From Ga0077527 sp964533495 (GTDB lineage: Bacteria; Pseudomonadota; Gammaproteobacteria; Burkholderiales; SG8-41), in assembly GCA_964533495.1 (NCBI GenBank), contig CAZHJU010000015.1:1-64000 (forward strand): 64,000 nt of DNA, given 5' to 3'. Positions 26,475 to 37,542 of this stretch are shown piece after piece. How positions within the stretch are numbered: the first letter of the stretch is position 1; each line of letters begins with the position of its first letter. Position numbers and translations under genes: made by a program. Below the pieces are notes generated by a model. That model made no database searches. It was not told where the DNA came from and saw nothing but the letters and a program-made list of their open reading frames with translations.

Positions 26475-27650
26475 TCATGCCGGCAATGCCTTTTCCTCGG
26501 TGCGCCGCGGCGCATAGGTTTCCCATTCGCCGCAGGCCGGGCAATGCCAGTAGAACTGCCGCGCGCGAAAACCGCAGTGCTCGCACTTGTACATCGACAG
26601 GCTGCGGGTGTGCTGGTGCAGCAGCTGCTTGATCATTTCCAGGTCGTGACGGCGCTCGGCGGGCGCCTCCAGCAACTGCGCCTCCAGCAGCCTGTCGAGC
26701 CCGAGCAGCGTCGGCGTGCGCCGCACCTCGTCGCGCACCAGCCGGTAGGCCGCCGCCGCGCCACTGCCCGCGAGAGTGGCCTGGTACACGGTGTCGAGCA
26801 GATCCACCGAGGCGTATTTCTCGAGAAAGCCGCGCAGCAGGTTGAGCCCTTCCTCGGTGCGCCCCTCGTCGCGATAGGCCGCGAGCAGGCGATCCGCCGC
26901 CAGCGACAGGTAGGCCGGGTTCTGCGACTCGATGCGCTGCCAGGCCGCGATCGCCGCCGGCCGGTTGCCGAGATCGCGCTCGACGTCCCCCAGCAGCAGG
27001 TTGGCGCGCACGCACAGCCGGTGGTGCGCCAGCGCCTGCGCCAGATGCGGCCGCGCATCCGCCGGCCGCGACTGCATCAGCTCGCGCGCCGCCATTTCGC
27101 AGTAGAAGTTGGCGATTTCCTTCTGGAGCGAGTTGCCGCTGAGTTGCTCCAGCTTCTCCGCAATCGCGATCGCCTTACGCCACTCCTTCTCCTGCTCGTA
27201 GATGTCGAGCAGGAAACGCAGCGCCGCTTCCGCATGCGGCGTGCCCTCGAGTTTCAGGAACAGTTCCTCGGCGCGGTCGAGCAGCCCGGCCTTCAGGTAG
27301 TCCTGGGCGAGTTCGAGCACCGCCTGCAGCTTCTGCTCCTGCGCGAGATCCTCGCGCTCGACGAGGCTCTGGTGCATGCGGATCGCCCGCTCCACTTCGC
27401 CGCGGCGCCGGAACAGGCTGCCCAGCGCGAAATGCAGCTCGATGGTCTGGGGATTGACCCTGGCCACCTCGATGAAGGCCTCGATCGCCTTGTCGGGCTG
27501 CTCGTTGAGCAGGAAATTGAGGCCCCTGAAATAGGACGCCGGCAGCAGCCTCGATTCGGAGACGATCTGCCGGATGTCGACGCGGGCCGCCAGCCAGCCC
27601 AGCGCAAAAAAAAGCGGCAGCGCCAGCAACCACCACAGTTCGATGTCCAT
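26475..27650 (-). CDS. lapB: Lipopolysaccharide assembly protein LapB (YciM)
   Basis: A 391-residue inner membrane protein with one N-terminal membrane anchor (LWWLLALPLFFALGWLAA). A stretch of TPR repeats (about 40-340) follows, then a C-terminal rubredoxin-like metal site (CEHCGFRAR and CPACGEW). In E. coli LapB steers FtsH-dependent turnover of LpxC and so sets LPS levels. It follows lapA by 13 bp, the usual pair. Confidence 0.95.
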   Translation of the reverse strand: MDIELWWLLALPLFFALGWLAARVDIRQIVSESRLLPASYFRGLNFLLNEQPDKAIEAFIEVARVNPQTIELHFALGSLFRRRGEVERAIRMHQSLVEREDLAQEQKLQAVLELAQDYLKAGLLDRAEELFLKLEGTPHAEAALRFLLDIYEQEKEWRKAIAIAEKLEQLSGNSLQKEIANFYCEMAARELMQSRPADARPHLAQALAHHRLCVRANLLLGDVERDLGNRPAAIAAWQRIESQNPAYLSLAADRLLAAYRDEGRTEEGLNLLRGFLEKYASVDLLDTVYQATLAGSGAAAAYRLVRDEVRRTPTLLGLDRLLEAQLLEAPAERRHDLEMIKQLLHQHTRSLSMYKCEHCGFRARQFYWHCPACGEWETYAPRRTEEKALPA

Positions 27651-27663
27651 CGCGGTCAGCGCG

Positions 27664-27966
27664 TCACAACAGGTCCGGCGGCGGCAGCACGGGCACTTCC
27701 TCGGCCGGCCGCGCGGCGGACTGCAGCGCGCGCACCTCCCGCTTCAGGGCCGCAATCTCCCGCCGCAGCCGCAGGGTCTGGAACAGGCCGGCCACCAGGC
27801 CGATCATCGCGCCGCCGCAAACGGCGACCAGCAGCACCAGCACCAGCGGCGCCTCCCAGCGGTACCCGAGGTAATAACGCACGGTGACCGGATCCGTGTT
27901 CACGATGGCGAACGACAGGATCAGGAAAAACAGCGCAGCCTTGACGATCCACAGAAGGTATTGCAT
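27664..27966 (-). CDS. lapA: Lipopolysaccharide assembly protein LapA
   Basis: A 100-residue membrane protein with two hydrophobic segments (KAALFFLILSFAIVN and PLVLVLLVAVCGGAMIGL) and a coiled-coil-like basic tail (RREIAALKREVRAL). NTDPVTVRYYLG between the segments is typical of the LapA/DUF1049 family. It is the partner of LapB and lies between ihfB and lapB. Confidence 0.9.
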   Translation of the reverse strand: MQYLLWIVKAALFFLILSFAIVNTDPVTVRYYLGYRWEAPLVLVLLVAVCGGAMIGLVAGLFQTLRLRREIAALKREVRALQSAARPAEEVPVLPPPDLL

Positions 27967-27999
27967 GGCCGGTCGAGAATATCACGCCGCATGCCCCAT

Positions 28000-28029
28000 A
28001 AAAAAGCGGCATGGCCTGAGCCATGCCGC
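28000..28029 (-). terminator. Rho-independent terminator after ihfB
   Basis: On the minus strand GCGGCATGGCTCAGGCCATGCCGC is followed by TTTTTTAT. It lies in the 89-bp gap between ihfB and lapA and separates the rpsA-ihfB transcript from lapAB, at least in part. Confidence 0.8.
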
Positions 28030-28055
28030 CTGAAGGAACGATGCCTGATCGTCCG

Positions 28056-28340
28056 TTATTTCTTGATGTCCACGCGCTCGCGCAGTTCCTTGCCGGCCTT
28101 GAAATGCGGCACGTACTTCGCGGGCACCTGGACCCGCTCGCCGGACTTCGGATTGCGCCCGGTGCGCGGCGGTCGGTAGTTGAGTCCGAAACTGCCAAAG
28201 CCCCTGATCTCGATGCGCTGCCCCTGCGACAGGCTTTTCCCCATGGCATCGAGAATCATCTTCACTGCCAGCTCGGCGTCCTTGGCCACAAGCTGCGGGT
28301 AGCGTGCGGCCAGCTTCGCGATCAACTCCGACTTGGTCAT
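28056..28340 (-). CDS. ihfB: Integration host factor beta subunit
   Basis: A 94-residue HU/IHF-family DNA-bending protein, the beta half of the IHF heterodimer. MTKSELIAKLA and RIEIRGFGSFGLNYR are typical, and GRNPKSGERVQVPAKYVPHFK includes the beta arm whose proline intercalates into DNA. AAGGGAG precedes the ATG. It lies 15 bp after rpsA, the usual order. It is relevant here because the window holds about ten elements resembling IHF sites. Confidence 0.96.
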   Translation of the reverse strand: MTKSELIAKLAARYPQLVAKDAELAVKMILDAMGKSLSQGQRIEIRGFGSFGLNYRPPRTGRNPKSGERVQVPAKYVPHFKAGKELRERVDIKK

Positions 28341-28355
28341 GATGCTCCCTTACTT

Positions 28356-30071
<1,716 letters not shown>

Positions 30072-30167
30072 CATTGGAATCAGGAGGTTATCACACCCAT
30101 TGCGGAAACGGGAGTGGTGTTGAAAAAAGCCACGGACCTGGCGGCCCATGACGCCTGTGTGCTGCTT

Positions 30168-30833
30168 TTACTGCGTTTTCCGATACAGATGCAGTACCCG
30201 GGCCACCACGTCGTCCACCGGCATCCCGGTGGTGTCGATCTCGATGGCATCGGCACACTTCAGCAGGGGCGCCGCGGCGCGGGTGCTATCGCGAAAATCG
30301 CGGTCACGGATGTCCTGCAAAAGGGCCGCCATACTAGCACCGGAGTCCTTTTCCATCAACTGCTTATGACGCCTCCGTGCCCGTTCCTCGGGGCTTGCCG
30401 TCAGGTAGATCTTAAGGGCCGCATCCGGAAACACCACCGACCCCATGTCCCGTCCGTCAGCCACCAGCCCGGGGGGGCGACGAAAGCCGCGCTGCAGGGA
30501 CATCAGTGCCTTGCGCACCCCCGGCAAGGCGGCAACCCGCGAAGCCGCGGCACCGGCAACCTCGCCACGGATCTGTTCCGAGACATCACGATCTTCGACC
30601 CATACCCGACCGGATTTAAATTTTATTTTTAAATTCAATGAGATATTTGATATTTCTAAGTCATTATCGAGGTTTGCGCCACGCTCACCGCTCACCAGAC
30701 CGACAATCCGGTAAAGGGCGCCGCTGTCGAGATAATGAAAATCCAGCCTTTGCGCCACCGCCTCGGCAATGGTCCCCTTGCCGGAGGCCGAAGGGCCATC
30801 GATCGCGATCACCGGCGGCGGCAGGGCAGCCAT
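30168..30833 (-). CDS. cmk: Cytidylate kinase
   Basis: A 221-residue enzyme that phosphorylates CMP and dCMP. The P-loop is IDGPSASGKGTIAE, followed by YLDSGALYRIVGL, and VADGRDMGSVVFPDA near the middle. Residues about 55-75 (LEISNISLNLKIKFKSG) come from an unusually AT-rich stretch in an otherwise GC-rich gene, at a point where homologues have a short variable insert. The frame is intact. It lies one base after aroA and 96 bp before rpsA, a conserved order. Confidence 0.94.
   Translation of the reverse strand: MAALPPPVIAIDGPSASGKGTIAEAVAQRLDFHYLDSGALYRIVGLVSGERGANLDNDLEISNISLNLKIKFKSGRVWVEDRDVSEQIRGEVAGAAASRVAALPGVRKALMSLQRGFRRPPGLVADGRDMGSVVFPDAALKIYLTASPEERARRRHKQLMEKDSGASMAALLQDIRDRDFRDSTRAAAPLLKCADAIEIDTTGMPVDDVVARVLHLYRKTQ
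30613..30665. repeat. AT-rich island inside cmk (possible copy K)
   Basis: About 50 bp of mostly A and T inside cmk, in frame and free of stops. It resembles the dispersed element in composition (TTTAAAAATAAAATTTAAA on the minus strand), but its IHF-like core is poor (TATCAAATATCTC), so membership is uncertain. Confidence 0.35.
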
Positions 30834-30834
30834 G

Positions 30835-32163
30835 TCAGTGCCGGGCAATGCCCGCGAGCACTTCGAAATAATCCGGGAAGGTCTTGGCGACACAATCCGG
30901 GTCGTTGATCCGCAGCGCCACCCCGCCCAGCGCGGCCAGCGAAAATGACATCGCCATCCGGTGGTCGTCATAGGTGTCGATGTCGGCCGGCCGCAAGTTC
31001 GCCGGCGGCGTGATGCTCAGGTAATCCGCGCCCTCCTCGACCGCCGCACCCAGCTTGACCAGTTCCTTCGCCATCGCGGCGATGCGGTCGGTTTCCTTCA
31101 CCCGCCAGCTGGCAATGTTGCGCAAGCGGGTGGTACCGTCGGCAAACAGCGCCGCCACCGCGAGGGTCATCGCCGCATCCGGAATGTGGTTGCAGTCCAG
31201 GTCCACCGCGCGCAGGCGCCCCCGCTGCCGTGACGGGTCATCGGCGGTCGCCTCGATCCAGTTGGCGCCGAAACGCACGGTTGCGCCCATCTGCTGCAGC
31301 GCGTCAGCGAAACGCACATCCCCCTGTGTGCTGTCCCGGCTGACGCCTTCGACCCGCACCGGGCCACCGCCTGACAGGCCAGCGATCGCACCGGCCGCGA
31401 GGAAATACGACGCCGACGATGCATCACCCTCGACATAAAGTTCACCGGGACTGGCGTAACGCGCACCCTCCGGCACGATGAATGCCGACCGTCCGTCGCG
31501 TTCCACGTTCACGCCGAACCGATGCATGGCATTCAGGGTGATCTCGACATAGGGCCGGGAAATGAGCTCGCCTTCGATGCGCACCCGCGTGCTCCGGCCG
31601 AGCAGCGGCAGCGCAATCAGCAGCCCGCTCAGGAACTGGCTCGACACGTTGCCGCGAATCGACACTTCGGTCCGCGGCCGCAATGCGCCGGCATGGATCG
31701 CCAGCGGCGGAAAACCGGCGTTGCCGAGGTAGTCGATGGAAGCGCCGAGCTGGCGCAGCGCATCGACCAGGTCGCCGATCGGCCGCTCGTGCATGCGCGG
31801 CACGCCGTCGATCCGGTACTCGCCGCCGCACAGCGCCAGCACCGCTGTCAGCATCCGCACGGCGGTGCCGGCATTGCCGAGGAACAGGTCCGCCCGCTTG
31901 CCCGGAAAAGCGCCGCCGGCACCGTGAACGCTAACCGTGCGCCCGGCCCCCTTGTCGGAAACAACGCCGAGTTTGGCCAGGGCCTCGAGCATGTAGCGGG
32001 TATCGTCGGAATCGAGCACGTCGCGCAGCGTGGTCACGCCCTGCGCGAGCGCCGCCAGCAACAGCGTGCGATTGGTGATGCTCTTGGACCCGGGCAACCG
32101 CACCGTGCCGCGCACGTCGCGCAGGGGCTGCAGGTCGAGATATTCGCGCCGGCCCGCGCTCAT
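30835..32163 (-). CDS. aroA: 3-phosphoshikimate 1-carboxyvinyltransferase (EPSP synthase)
   Basis: A 442-residue enzyme joining shikimate-3-phosphate and PEP in the shikimate pathway. LPGSKSITNRTLLLAALA holds the PEP-binding Lys, FLGNAGTAVRMLTA is the second signature, and EGDASSASYFLAAGA and WRVKETDRIAAMAKEL follow. It starts four bases inside the end of tyrA (ATGA) and ends one base before cmk. Confidence 0.96.
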   Translation of the reverse strand: MSAGRREYLDLQPLRDVRGTVRLPGSKSITNRTLLLAALAQGVTTLRDVLDSDDTRYMLEALAKLGVVSDKGAGRTVSVHGAGGAFPGKRADLFLGNAGTAVRMLTAVLALCGGEYRIDGVPRMHERPIGDLVDALRQLGASIDYLGNAGFPPLAIHAGALRPRTEVSIRGNVSSQFLSGLLIALPLLGRSTRVRIEGELISRPYVEITLNAMHRFGVNVERDGRSAFIVPEGARYASPGELYVEGDASSASYFLAAGAIAGLSGGGPVRVEGVSRDSTQGDVRFADALQQMGATVRFGANWIEATADDPSRQRGRLRAVDLDCNHIPDAAMTLAVAALFADGTTRLRNIASWRVKETDRIAAMAKELVKLGAAVEEGADYLSITPPANLRPADIDTYDDHRMAMSFSLAALGGVALRINDPDCVAKTFPDYFEVLAGIARH

Positions 32164-33050
32164 TTTGTTTTTTTGACGAGCCAGCGTGCCCGCGCCTGCT
32201 GCGCCGCGCGGAACATGTCCTCCAGCGCCGCGCCATCGCCCTTCGCCAGCGCTGCGCGCATGGCCTTCAGTTCACCGGTGTAGCCATCGATCAGCGGCAG
32301 CAGCGCCCCGCTGTTGGCGATGCAGATGTCGCGCCACATCTCCGGCGAACTGCCGGCTATGCGCACGGTGTCGCGGAGCCCGCCGCCGGAAAACCCGAGC
32401 AGGCGCTTCGCGTCGCGGCGCCGACCGAGCTGGTGCACCAGCGCAAAGGCGATCATGTGCGGCAGATGGCTCACCGCACCGAAGATTTCGTCGTGCTCGT
32501 CCGCATCGAGCCGGACGATGTTTGCCCCGCAGGCATGCCAGGCCGCCCTCACCAGGCGCAGCGCACCGGCTTTTGTCTCCTTCTGCGGCAGCAGGATCAG
32601 CTTGCGGTCGCGGAACAGCTCCGGAAACGCCGCCGCCGCGCCGCTGTGTTCGGTGCCGGCAATCGGATGCGCCGGCACGAACATCGGAAAATGTTTGCCG
32701 AGATGACGCCGCGCAGCCTTGATCACATCCTGCTTGGTGCTGCCGGCATCGGTGACCACGGTCTGCGGCGACAGCGCCGGCGCGATGCGCGCGAAGATGC
32801 CGGGCATCTGCCCCACGGGTGCGCCGACCAGCACCAGGTCGGCGCCGGCGACCGCCTTCGCGGCGTCGGTTTCGGCACGGTCGATGACCCCCAGGCGCAG
32901 GGCATCGTTGAGGTTCTTCCGGCTGCGGCCGACACCAGTGACCTCCTTGACCAGGCGCGCCTTCTTCAGCGCCAGCGCAAACGAGCCGCCGATCAGGCCG
33001 ACGCCGATCACCACCAGCTTGTTGATGCGCGGCTTGGCGGCTTTCGCCAT
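32160..33050 (-). CDS. tyrA: Prephenate (or arogenate) dehydrogenase
   Basis: A 296-residue NAD(P)-dependent enzyme on the tyrosine branch. The dinucleotide loop is VIGVGLIGGSFALALK. The catalytic His is in AVSHLPHMIAFAL, and VPAHPIAGTEHSG is typical. It has no chorismate mutase domain; that activity is in PheA. It lies between hisC and aroA, overlapping aroA by four bases. Confidence 0.94.
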   Translation of the reverse strand: MAKAAKPRINKLVVIGVGLIGGSFALALKKARLVKEVTGVGRSRKNLNDALRLGVIDRAETDAAKAVAGADLVLVGAPVGQMPGIFARIAPALSPQTVVTDAGSTKQDVIKAARRHLGKHFPMFVPAHPIAGTEHSGAAAAFPELFRDRKLILLPQKETKAGALRLVRAAWHACGANIVRLDADEHDEIFGAVSHLPHMIAFALVHQLGRRRDAKRLLGFSGGGLRDTVRIAGSSPEMWRDICIANSGALLPLIDGYTGELKAMRAALAKGDGAALEDMFRAAQQARARWLVKKTK

Positions 33051-33052
33051 GT

Positions 33053-34150
33053 TCAGGTCAGCGCCTGTTTCAGGGCGTCGAGGAAACGCGCGTTCTCGGA
33101 CTCGAGTCCGATCGACACGCGCAGGTGCCCGGGCATGCCGTAGGCCGCGATCGGCCGCACGATGACGCCCAGCCGCAGCAACTTTTGAAACACCTTGCCC
33201 GCCCCGGCCACCTCGAAGGTGACGAAATTGCCGTACGAGGGAATGTGCTTCAGCCCGAGCCTGCCGAGCCCGGCAACGATCTGGTCCATGCCGCGGCAGT
33301 TCAGTTCGTAGCTGTCGCGGATGAATGCCTCGTCGCCCAGCGCCGCGGCAGCGGCGGCCAGCGACAGGCTGTTGACGTTGAAGGGCTGGCGCACGCGGTT
33401 CATCAGGTCCGCGACGCCGGGCGCCGCCAGCGCGTACCCGACGCGCAGCCCGGCCAGTCCGTAGACCTTGGAAAAGGTGCGCGTAATGACCAGGTTCGGA
33501 TGCCTTTTCAGCCAGCCGATGCTGTCGTAGCGGAAATCCGGCCGCAGATACTCGGTATAGGCCTCGTCGAGCACCACCAGCACGTCGCGCGGCAGCGCCG
33601 CAACGAATTTTTCCAGTTCGGCGCCGGCCACGAATGTGCCGGTGGGATTGTTGGGGTTGGCAACGAACACGATGCGCGTGTCGGCGCGAACCGCAGCCGC
33701 CATCGCCGCGAGGTCGTGTCCGTAGTCCCTGGCCGGCACCTCGATGCCCTGCGCACCGACCGCCTTCACCGCCAGCGGATACACCGCGAAGGCGTGCTGC
33801 GAATACACCGCCGACAGGCCCGGGGCAAGAAACGCGCGTGCCGCCAGTTCCAGCACGTCATTGGAACCGTTGCCGAGCACGATCTGGTCCTGACCGACAC
33901 CGCAGCGCCGCGACAGTGCCTGCTTCAGTTCAAAACCGTTGCCGTCGGGATAACGCGCCAGCCCGTCAAGCAGCGAACGCATCGCCGCCAGCGCCTTCGG
34001 GCTGACGCCCAGCGGGTTTTCGTTGGAGGCGAGCTTGACGATGCCGGACTCCTCGAGCCCCAGTTCGCGGGCCAGTTCCGAGGTCGGTTTGCCCGGCTGG
34101 TACGGCGCGATGGCACGGATGTAGCCGGGTGCAAGGTCGCACACGCTCAT
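33053..34150 (-). CDS. hisC: Histidinol-phosphate aminotransferase
   Basis: A 365-residue class I/II PLP aminotransferase. The PLP lysine is in TRTFSKVYGLAGLRVGY, and substrate-binding residues include NPNNPTGTF and ESENARFLDAL. Its place between pheA and tyrA suggests it may also act as aromatic aminotransferase for phenylalanine and tyrosine, as known for HisC2-type enzymes. A copy of the AT-rich element fills the gap to pheA. The ATG at 34150 follows it directly. Confidence 0.94.
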   Translation of the reverse strand: MSVCDLAPGYIRAIAPYQPGKPTSELARELGLEESGIVKLASNENPLGVSPKALAAMRSLLDGLARYPDGNGFELKQALSRRCGVGQDQIVLGNGSNDVLELAARAFLAPGLSAVYSQHAFAVYPLAVKAVGAQGIEVPARDYGHDLAAMAAAVRADTRIVFVANPNNPTGTFVAGAELEKFVAALPRDVLVVLDEAYTEYLRPDFRYDSIGWLKRHPNLVITRTFSKVYGLAGLRVGYALAAPGVADLMNRVRQPFNVNSLSLAAAAAALGDEAFIRDSYELNCRGMDQIVAGLGRLGLKHIPSYGNFVTFEVAGAGKVFQKLLRLGVIVRPIAAYGMPGHLRVSIGLESENARFLDALKQALT

Positions 34151-34183
34151 TTTAAAATTATCAATTAAAACAAATACTTATGA
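34151..34183. repeat. Dispersed AT-rich element, copy D
   Basis: It occupies the 33-bp gap between the pheA stop and the hisC start. The core AAACAAATACTTA (34168-34180) differs from WATCAANNNNTTR at one base and is identical to the cores of copies E and F. Confidence 0.65.
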
Positions 34184-35248
34184 TTACACCGCTGCGGGAT
34201 AGGACCCCAGTACCTTGACGAACGCCGCCTTGCGTCCGAGGGCCGCCAGCGCCTTCGCCACGCGCGGCTCCTGCTGGTGCCCCTCGATGTCGATGTAGAA
34301 CACGTACTCCCAGCGGCCGGTGCGCGCCGGCCGCGATTCGAGGCGGGTCATGCTGACGCCGTGCCGGGCCAGCGGTGTCAGCAGGTCATGCACGGCCCCC
34401 GGCACGTTGCGGGTGGACAGGATCAGCGAGGTCTTGTCACGCCCCGAGGGCAACACCGCTTCGGTGCCGATGACCGCAAAGCGGGTCGTATTCTTCGGAT
34501 CATCCTCGATGTTGCGGGCGAGCAGTTTCAGCCCGTACAGCGACGCAGCGGTGCGGCTGGCAATGGCCGCTGAGCGCCGGTCCCGGGCGGCAAGACGCGC
34601 CGCCTCGGCATTGCTGACCACCGCCACCCGCTCCGCCTCCGGCAGATGGCGCGACAGCCATTGCTGGCACTGCGCGAGACTCTGGGTATGCGAATACACC
34701 GTGCGGATGTCGCCGCGGCGCTTTGCATTGCTCATCAGGTTCTGCCGCACCGGCAGCATCACTTCGCCGCAGATGCGCGCCGAGGTGTTCAGCAGCAGGT
34801 CCAGTGTGCGCCCCACGGCGCCTTCCGTGGAGTTTTCCACCGGCACCACGCCGTAGGCCGACTCGCCCGACTCGACGGCACGAAACACCTCGTCGATGGT
34901 CGCCAGCGGCCGGCCGCCGGCCGACGAACCGAAATGCCTGACCACCGCCTCCTGACTGAAGGTGCCCTCGGGGCCGAGGTAGGCCACCGCCATCTGCTCT
35001 TCCAGCGCACGGCAGACCGACATGATTTCGGTGAACAGCCGCGTCAGGCCCGCCGCCGGCAGCGGCCCCTTGTTCAGCGCGCGGACCCTGCGCAGCACCT
35101 GCGCCTCGCGTTCCGGCTTGTAGGCGGAGGCATTGCCCTTGGCCTGCCAGGCCTGCTGGGCCAGCTTCGCGCGGGCCGACAGCAGCTCGACCAGACGGCT
35201 GTCCAGTGCGTCGATTTTTGCGCGAATCTCGCTGAGGGATACGGCCAT
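34184..35248 (-). CDS. pheA: Chorismate mutase / prephenate dehydratase (P-protein)
   Basis: A 354-residue bifunctional enzyme. The AroQ chorismate mutase domain (about 1-85) starts IRAKIDALDSRLVELL. Prephenate dehydratase follows (VAYLGPEGTFSQEA, VPVENSTEGAVGRTLD). A C-terminal ACT domain carries LESRPARTGRWEYVF, the phenylalanine-binding ESRP motif, so feedback inhibition by phenylalanine is expected. It follows serA by 19 bp. No attenuator leader peptide was found. Confidence 0.95.
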   Translation of the reverse strand: MAVSLSEIRAKIDALDSRLVELLSARAKLAQQAWQAKGNASAYKPEREAQVLRRVRALNKGPLPAAGLTRLFTEIMSVCRALEEQMAVAYLGPEGTFSQEAVVRHFGSSAGGRPLATIDEVFRAVESGESAYGVVPVENSTEGAVGRTLDLLLNTSARICGEVMLPVRQNLMSNAKRRGDIRTVYSHTQSLAQCQQWLSRHLPEAERVAVVSNAEAARLAARDRRSAAIASRTAASLYGLKLLARNIEDDPKNTTRFAVIGTEAVLPSGRDKTSLILSTRNVPGAVHDLLTPLARHGVSMTRLESRPARTGRWEYVFYIDIEGHQQEPRVAKALAALGRKAAFVKVLGSYPAAV

Positions 35249-35267
35249 GGACTTGGGAATTCCGGAT

Positions 35268-36467
35268 TCAGTGCACCGGCAGGTATCTTACCGCCAGCAC
35301 GCCGCCGATGGCCGACAGTTCGGCGATCAGCGCCGCCGGCACCGCGCTGTCGACATCGACCAGCGTGTAGGCCATGTCGCCGCGCGACTTGTTCAGCATG
35401 TTGTGGATGTTCAGCCCCGCCTTCGCCATCGCGGTTGATATCTGGCCCACCATGTTCGGCACGTTGGCATTGGCGATGGCGACGCGGAACTTCGACTCCC
35501 GCGGCATCACCGTGTCGGCAAAGTTGACCGCGTTGCGGATGTTGCCGTGCTCCAGGTAATCCCGGATCTGGTCGGCCACCATCACCGCGCAATTATCCTC
35601 GGCCTCGCGCGTCGAGGCGCCGAGGTGCGGCAGCGTCACCACCAGCGGGTGGCCCGCCAGTTTTTGCGCCGGGAAATCGCAGACATAGGCGCGCAGCTTC
35701 TTCGAGGCCAGCGCCTCCAGCACCGCGTCATTGTCGACGATGCCTTCACGGGAAAAGTTGAGCAGGAAGCCGCCCTTGTGCATCAGCTGCAGGCGCTGGG
35801 CATTCAGCAGATTTCGCGTCGCGTTGACCAGCGGCACATGCAGCGTCACGAAATCCGCGGACTTCATGACTTCCTCGATCGAATGCGCCTTGCGCACCTG
35901 CGACGGCAGGCTCCAGGCGGCATCGACCGTGATTTCCGGATCGTAGCCCAGCACGTTCATGCCAAGCTTGATCGCGGCGTCGGCGACCAGGCTGCCGATC
36001 TTGCCCAGCCCGATGACACCCAGCGTGCGGCCGGGCAGCTCGATGCCGGCGAACTGCTTCTTGCCGTCCTCGACCAGCTTGTGCAGCGCATGGTCGTCGC
36101 CGCTCAGACCCTCGACAAAACGCGCTGCCGGGACCAGGTTGCGGGCCGCAATCAGCATCGCCGCGATCACCAGTTCCTTGACCGCGTTGGCATTGGCGCC
36201 CGGCGCGTTGAACACCGGCACGCCGCGCTGGTTCATCCGGTCCACCGGGATGTTGTTGGTGCCGGCGCCGGCGCGGCCGATGGCCTTGACGCTGGCCGGG
36301 ATGTCCATCTTGTGCAGGTCCTGCGAGCGCACCAGGATGGCGTCGGGATCGGCGGTGTCGGCGCCGACCACGTAATGCTCTTTCGGAAAGCGGTGCAGGC
36401 CCACCGCGGCGATGGCATTGATCGTCAGGATCCGCAGCGGGGCTTGCGCGTTCGCTGCTTCAGCCAT
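35268..36467 (-). CDS. serA: D-3-phosphoglycerate dehydrogenase
   Basis: A 399-residue enzyme starting serine synthesis. The NAD loop is VIGLGKIGSLVADAA, the catalytic Arg and His lie in GRAGAGTNNIP and LPHLGASTREAED. A C-terminal ACT domain (NIHNMLNKSRGDMAYT) suggests serine feedback. It is the short form without the intervening domain. Its start overlaps the serC stop by eight bases. Confidence 0.95.
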   Translation of the reverse strand: MAEAANAQAPLRILTINAIAAVGLHRFPKEHYVVGADTADPDAILVRSQDLHKMDIPASVKAIGRAGAGTNNIPVDRMNQRGVPVFNAPGANANAVKELVIAAMLIAARNLVPAARFVEGLSGDDHALHKLVEDGKKQFAGIELPGRTLGVIGLGKIGSLVADAAIKLGMNVLGYDPEITVDAAWSLPSQVRKAHSIEEVMKSADFVTLHVPLVNATRNLLNAQRLQLMHKGGFLLNFSREGIVDNDAVLEALASKKLRAYVCDFPAQKLAGHPLVVTLPHLGASTREAEDNCAVMVADQIRDYLEHGNIRNAVNFADTVMPRESKFRVAIANANVPNMVGQISTAMAKAGLNIHNMLNKSRGDMAYTLVDVDSAVPAALIAELSAIGGVLAVRYLPVH

Positions 36468-37542
36468 GTTTGCGCTCGAACTCTTTCATGCACTCCACCA
36501 GCGCCTTGACGCCCTCGACGGGCATCGCGTTGTAGATCGAGGCGCGCATGCCGCCGACCGAGCGGTGGCCCTTCAGCTGCGTCAGCCCCGCCGCCTCGGT
36601 CGCCTGCAGGAACGCCTTGTCGAGGTCGGCGCTGCGCAGCGTGAACGGCACGTTCATCAGCGAGCGGTCGTCCTTCGCCACCGGCGAATGGTAGAACTCG
36701 GTCTGGTCGAGGTAGTCGTAGAGCAGCGCCGCCTTGGCGCGGTTGACCTGCTCCATCTTCGCCAGGCCGCCCTGTTTTTTAAGCCACTGGAACACCAGTC
36801 CGGCCATGTAAATGCCGTAGGTCGCCGGGGTGTTCGACATCGAATCGTTCTCCGCCTGCACCTTGTAGTCGAAGACGGTGGGTGTCACCGGCAGCGCCTC
36901 GCCGAGCAGGTCGTCGCGGACGATGACGATGGTCAGTCCCGCCGGCCCGATGTTTTTCTGCGCGCCGGCATAGATCAGCCCGAATTTCGACACGTCCATC
37001 GGCCGCGACAGGATGTGTGATGACATGTCCGCCACCAGCGGCACGTCACCGGTGTCCGGCGTCCAGTGGAACTCGACGCCGCCGATGGTCTCGTTGGTGG
37101 TGACATGCACGTAGGCCGCGCCGGGATCGAGCTTCCACTCGGACTGCTTCGGCGCGCGGGCGTAGTTGTCGGTCTCGGAACTCGCCGCGACGTTGACCTT
37201 GCAGTATTTCTTCGCGTCGGCGATCGCCTTTTTCGACCACTGCCCGGTATTGACGTAGTCGGCCCGGTCTTTTCCGCGCAGCAGGTTCATCGGCACCACG
37301 GCGAACTGCGCCGAGGCGCCGCCCTGCAGGAACAGCACCCTGTAGTTCTTCGGGATCGCCATCAGCTCGCGCAGGTCGGCTTCGGCCCGGGCGTGGATGT
37401 CGATGAATTCCTTGCCGCGGTGGCTCATTTCCATGACCGACATGCCGCTGCCGTGCCAGTCGAGCATCTCCGCCGCCGCCTGCTGCAGCACAGGCTCCGG
37501 CAATACGGCCGGGCCGGCGCTGAAATTGAATACGCGCGTCAT
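36460..37542 (-). CDS. serC: Phosphoserine aminotransferase
   Basis: A 360-residue class V PLP aminotransferase, second step of serine synthesis and also used for pyridoxine synthesis. The PLP lysine is in AGAQKNIGPAGLT. FNFSAGPAVLPEPVL is the family N-terminus. AGGAAC lies seven bases before the ATG at 37542; upstream TTG codons are less likely. It lies between gyrA and serA. Confidence 0.95.
   Translation of the reverse strand: MTRVFNFSAGPAVLPEPVLQQAAAEMLDWHGSGMSVMEMSHRGKEFIDIHARAEADLRELMAIPKNYRVLFLQGGASAQFAVVPMNLLRGKDRADYVNTGQWSKKAIADAKKYCKVNVAASSETDNYARAPKQSEWKLDPGAAYVHVTTNETIGGVEFHWTPDTGDVPLVADMSSHILSRPMDVSKFGLIYAGAQKNIGPAGLTIVIVRDDLLGEALPVTPTVFDYKVQAENDSMSNTPATYGIYMAGLVFQWLKKQGGLAKMEQVNRAKAALLYDYLDQTEFYHSPVAKDDRSLMNVPFTLRSADLDKAFLQATEAAGLTQLKGHRSVGGMRASIYNAMPVEGVKALVECMKEFERKHG

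Noticed and set aside
35249..35267. An attenuator leader peptide for pheA
   Set aside because: The gap to serA is only 19 bp and holds no phenylalanine-rich frame.
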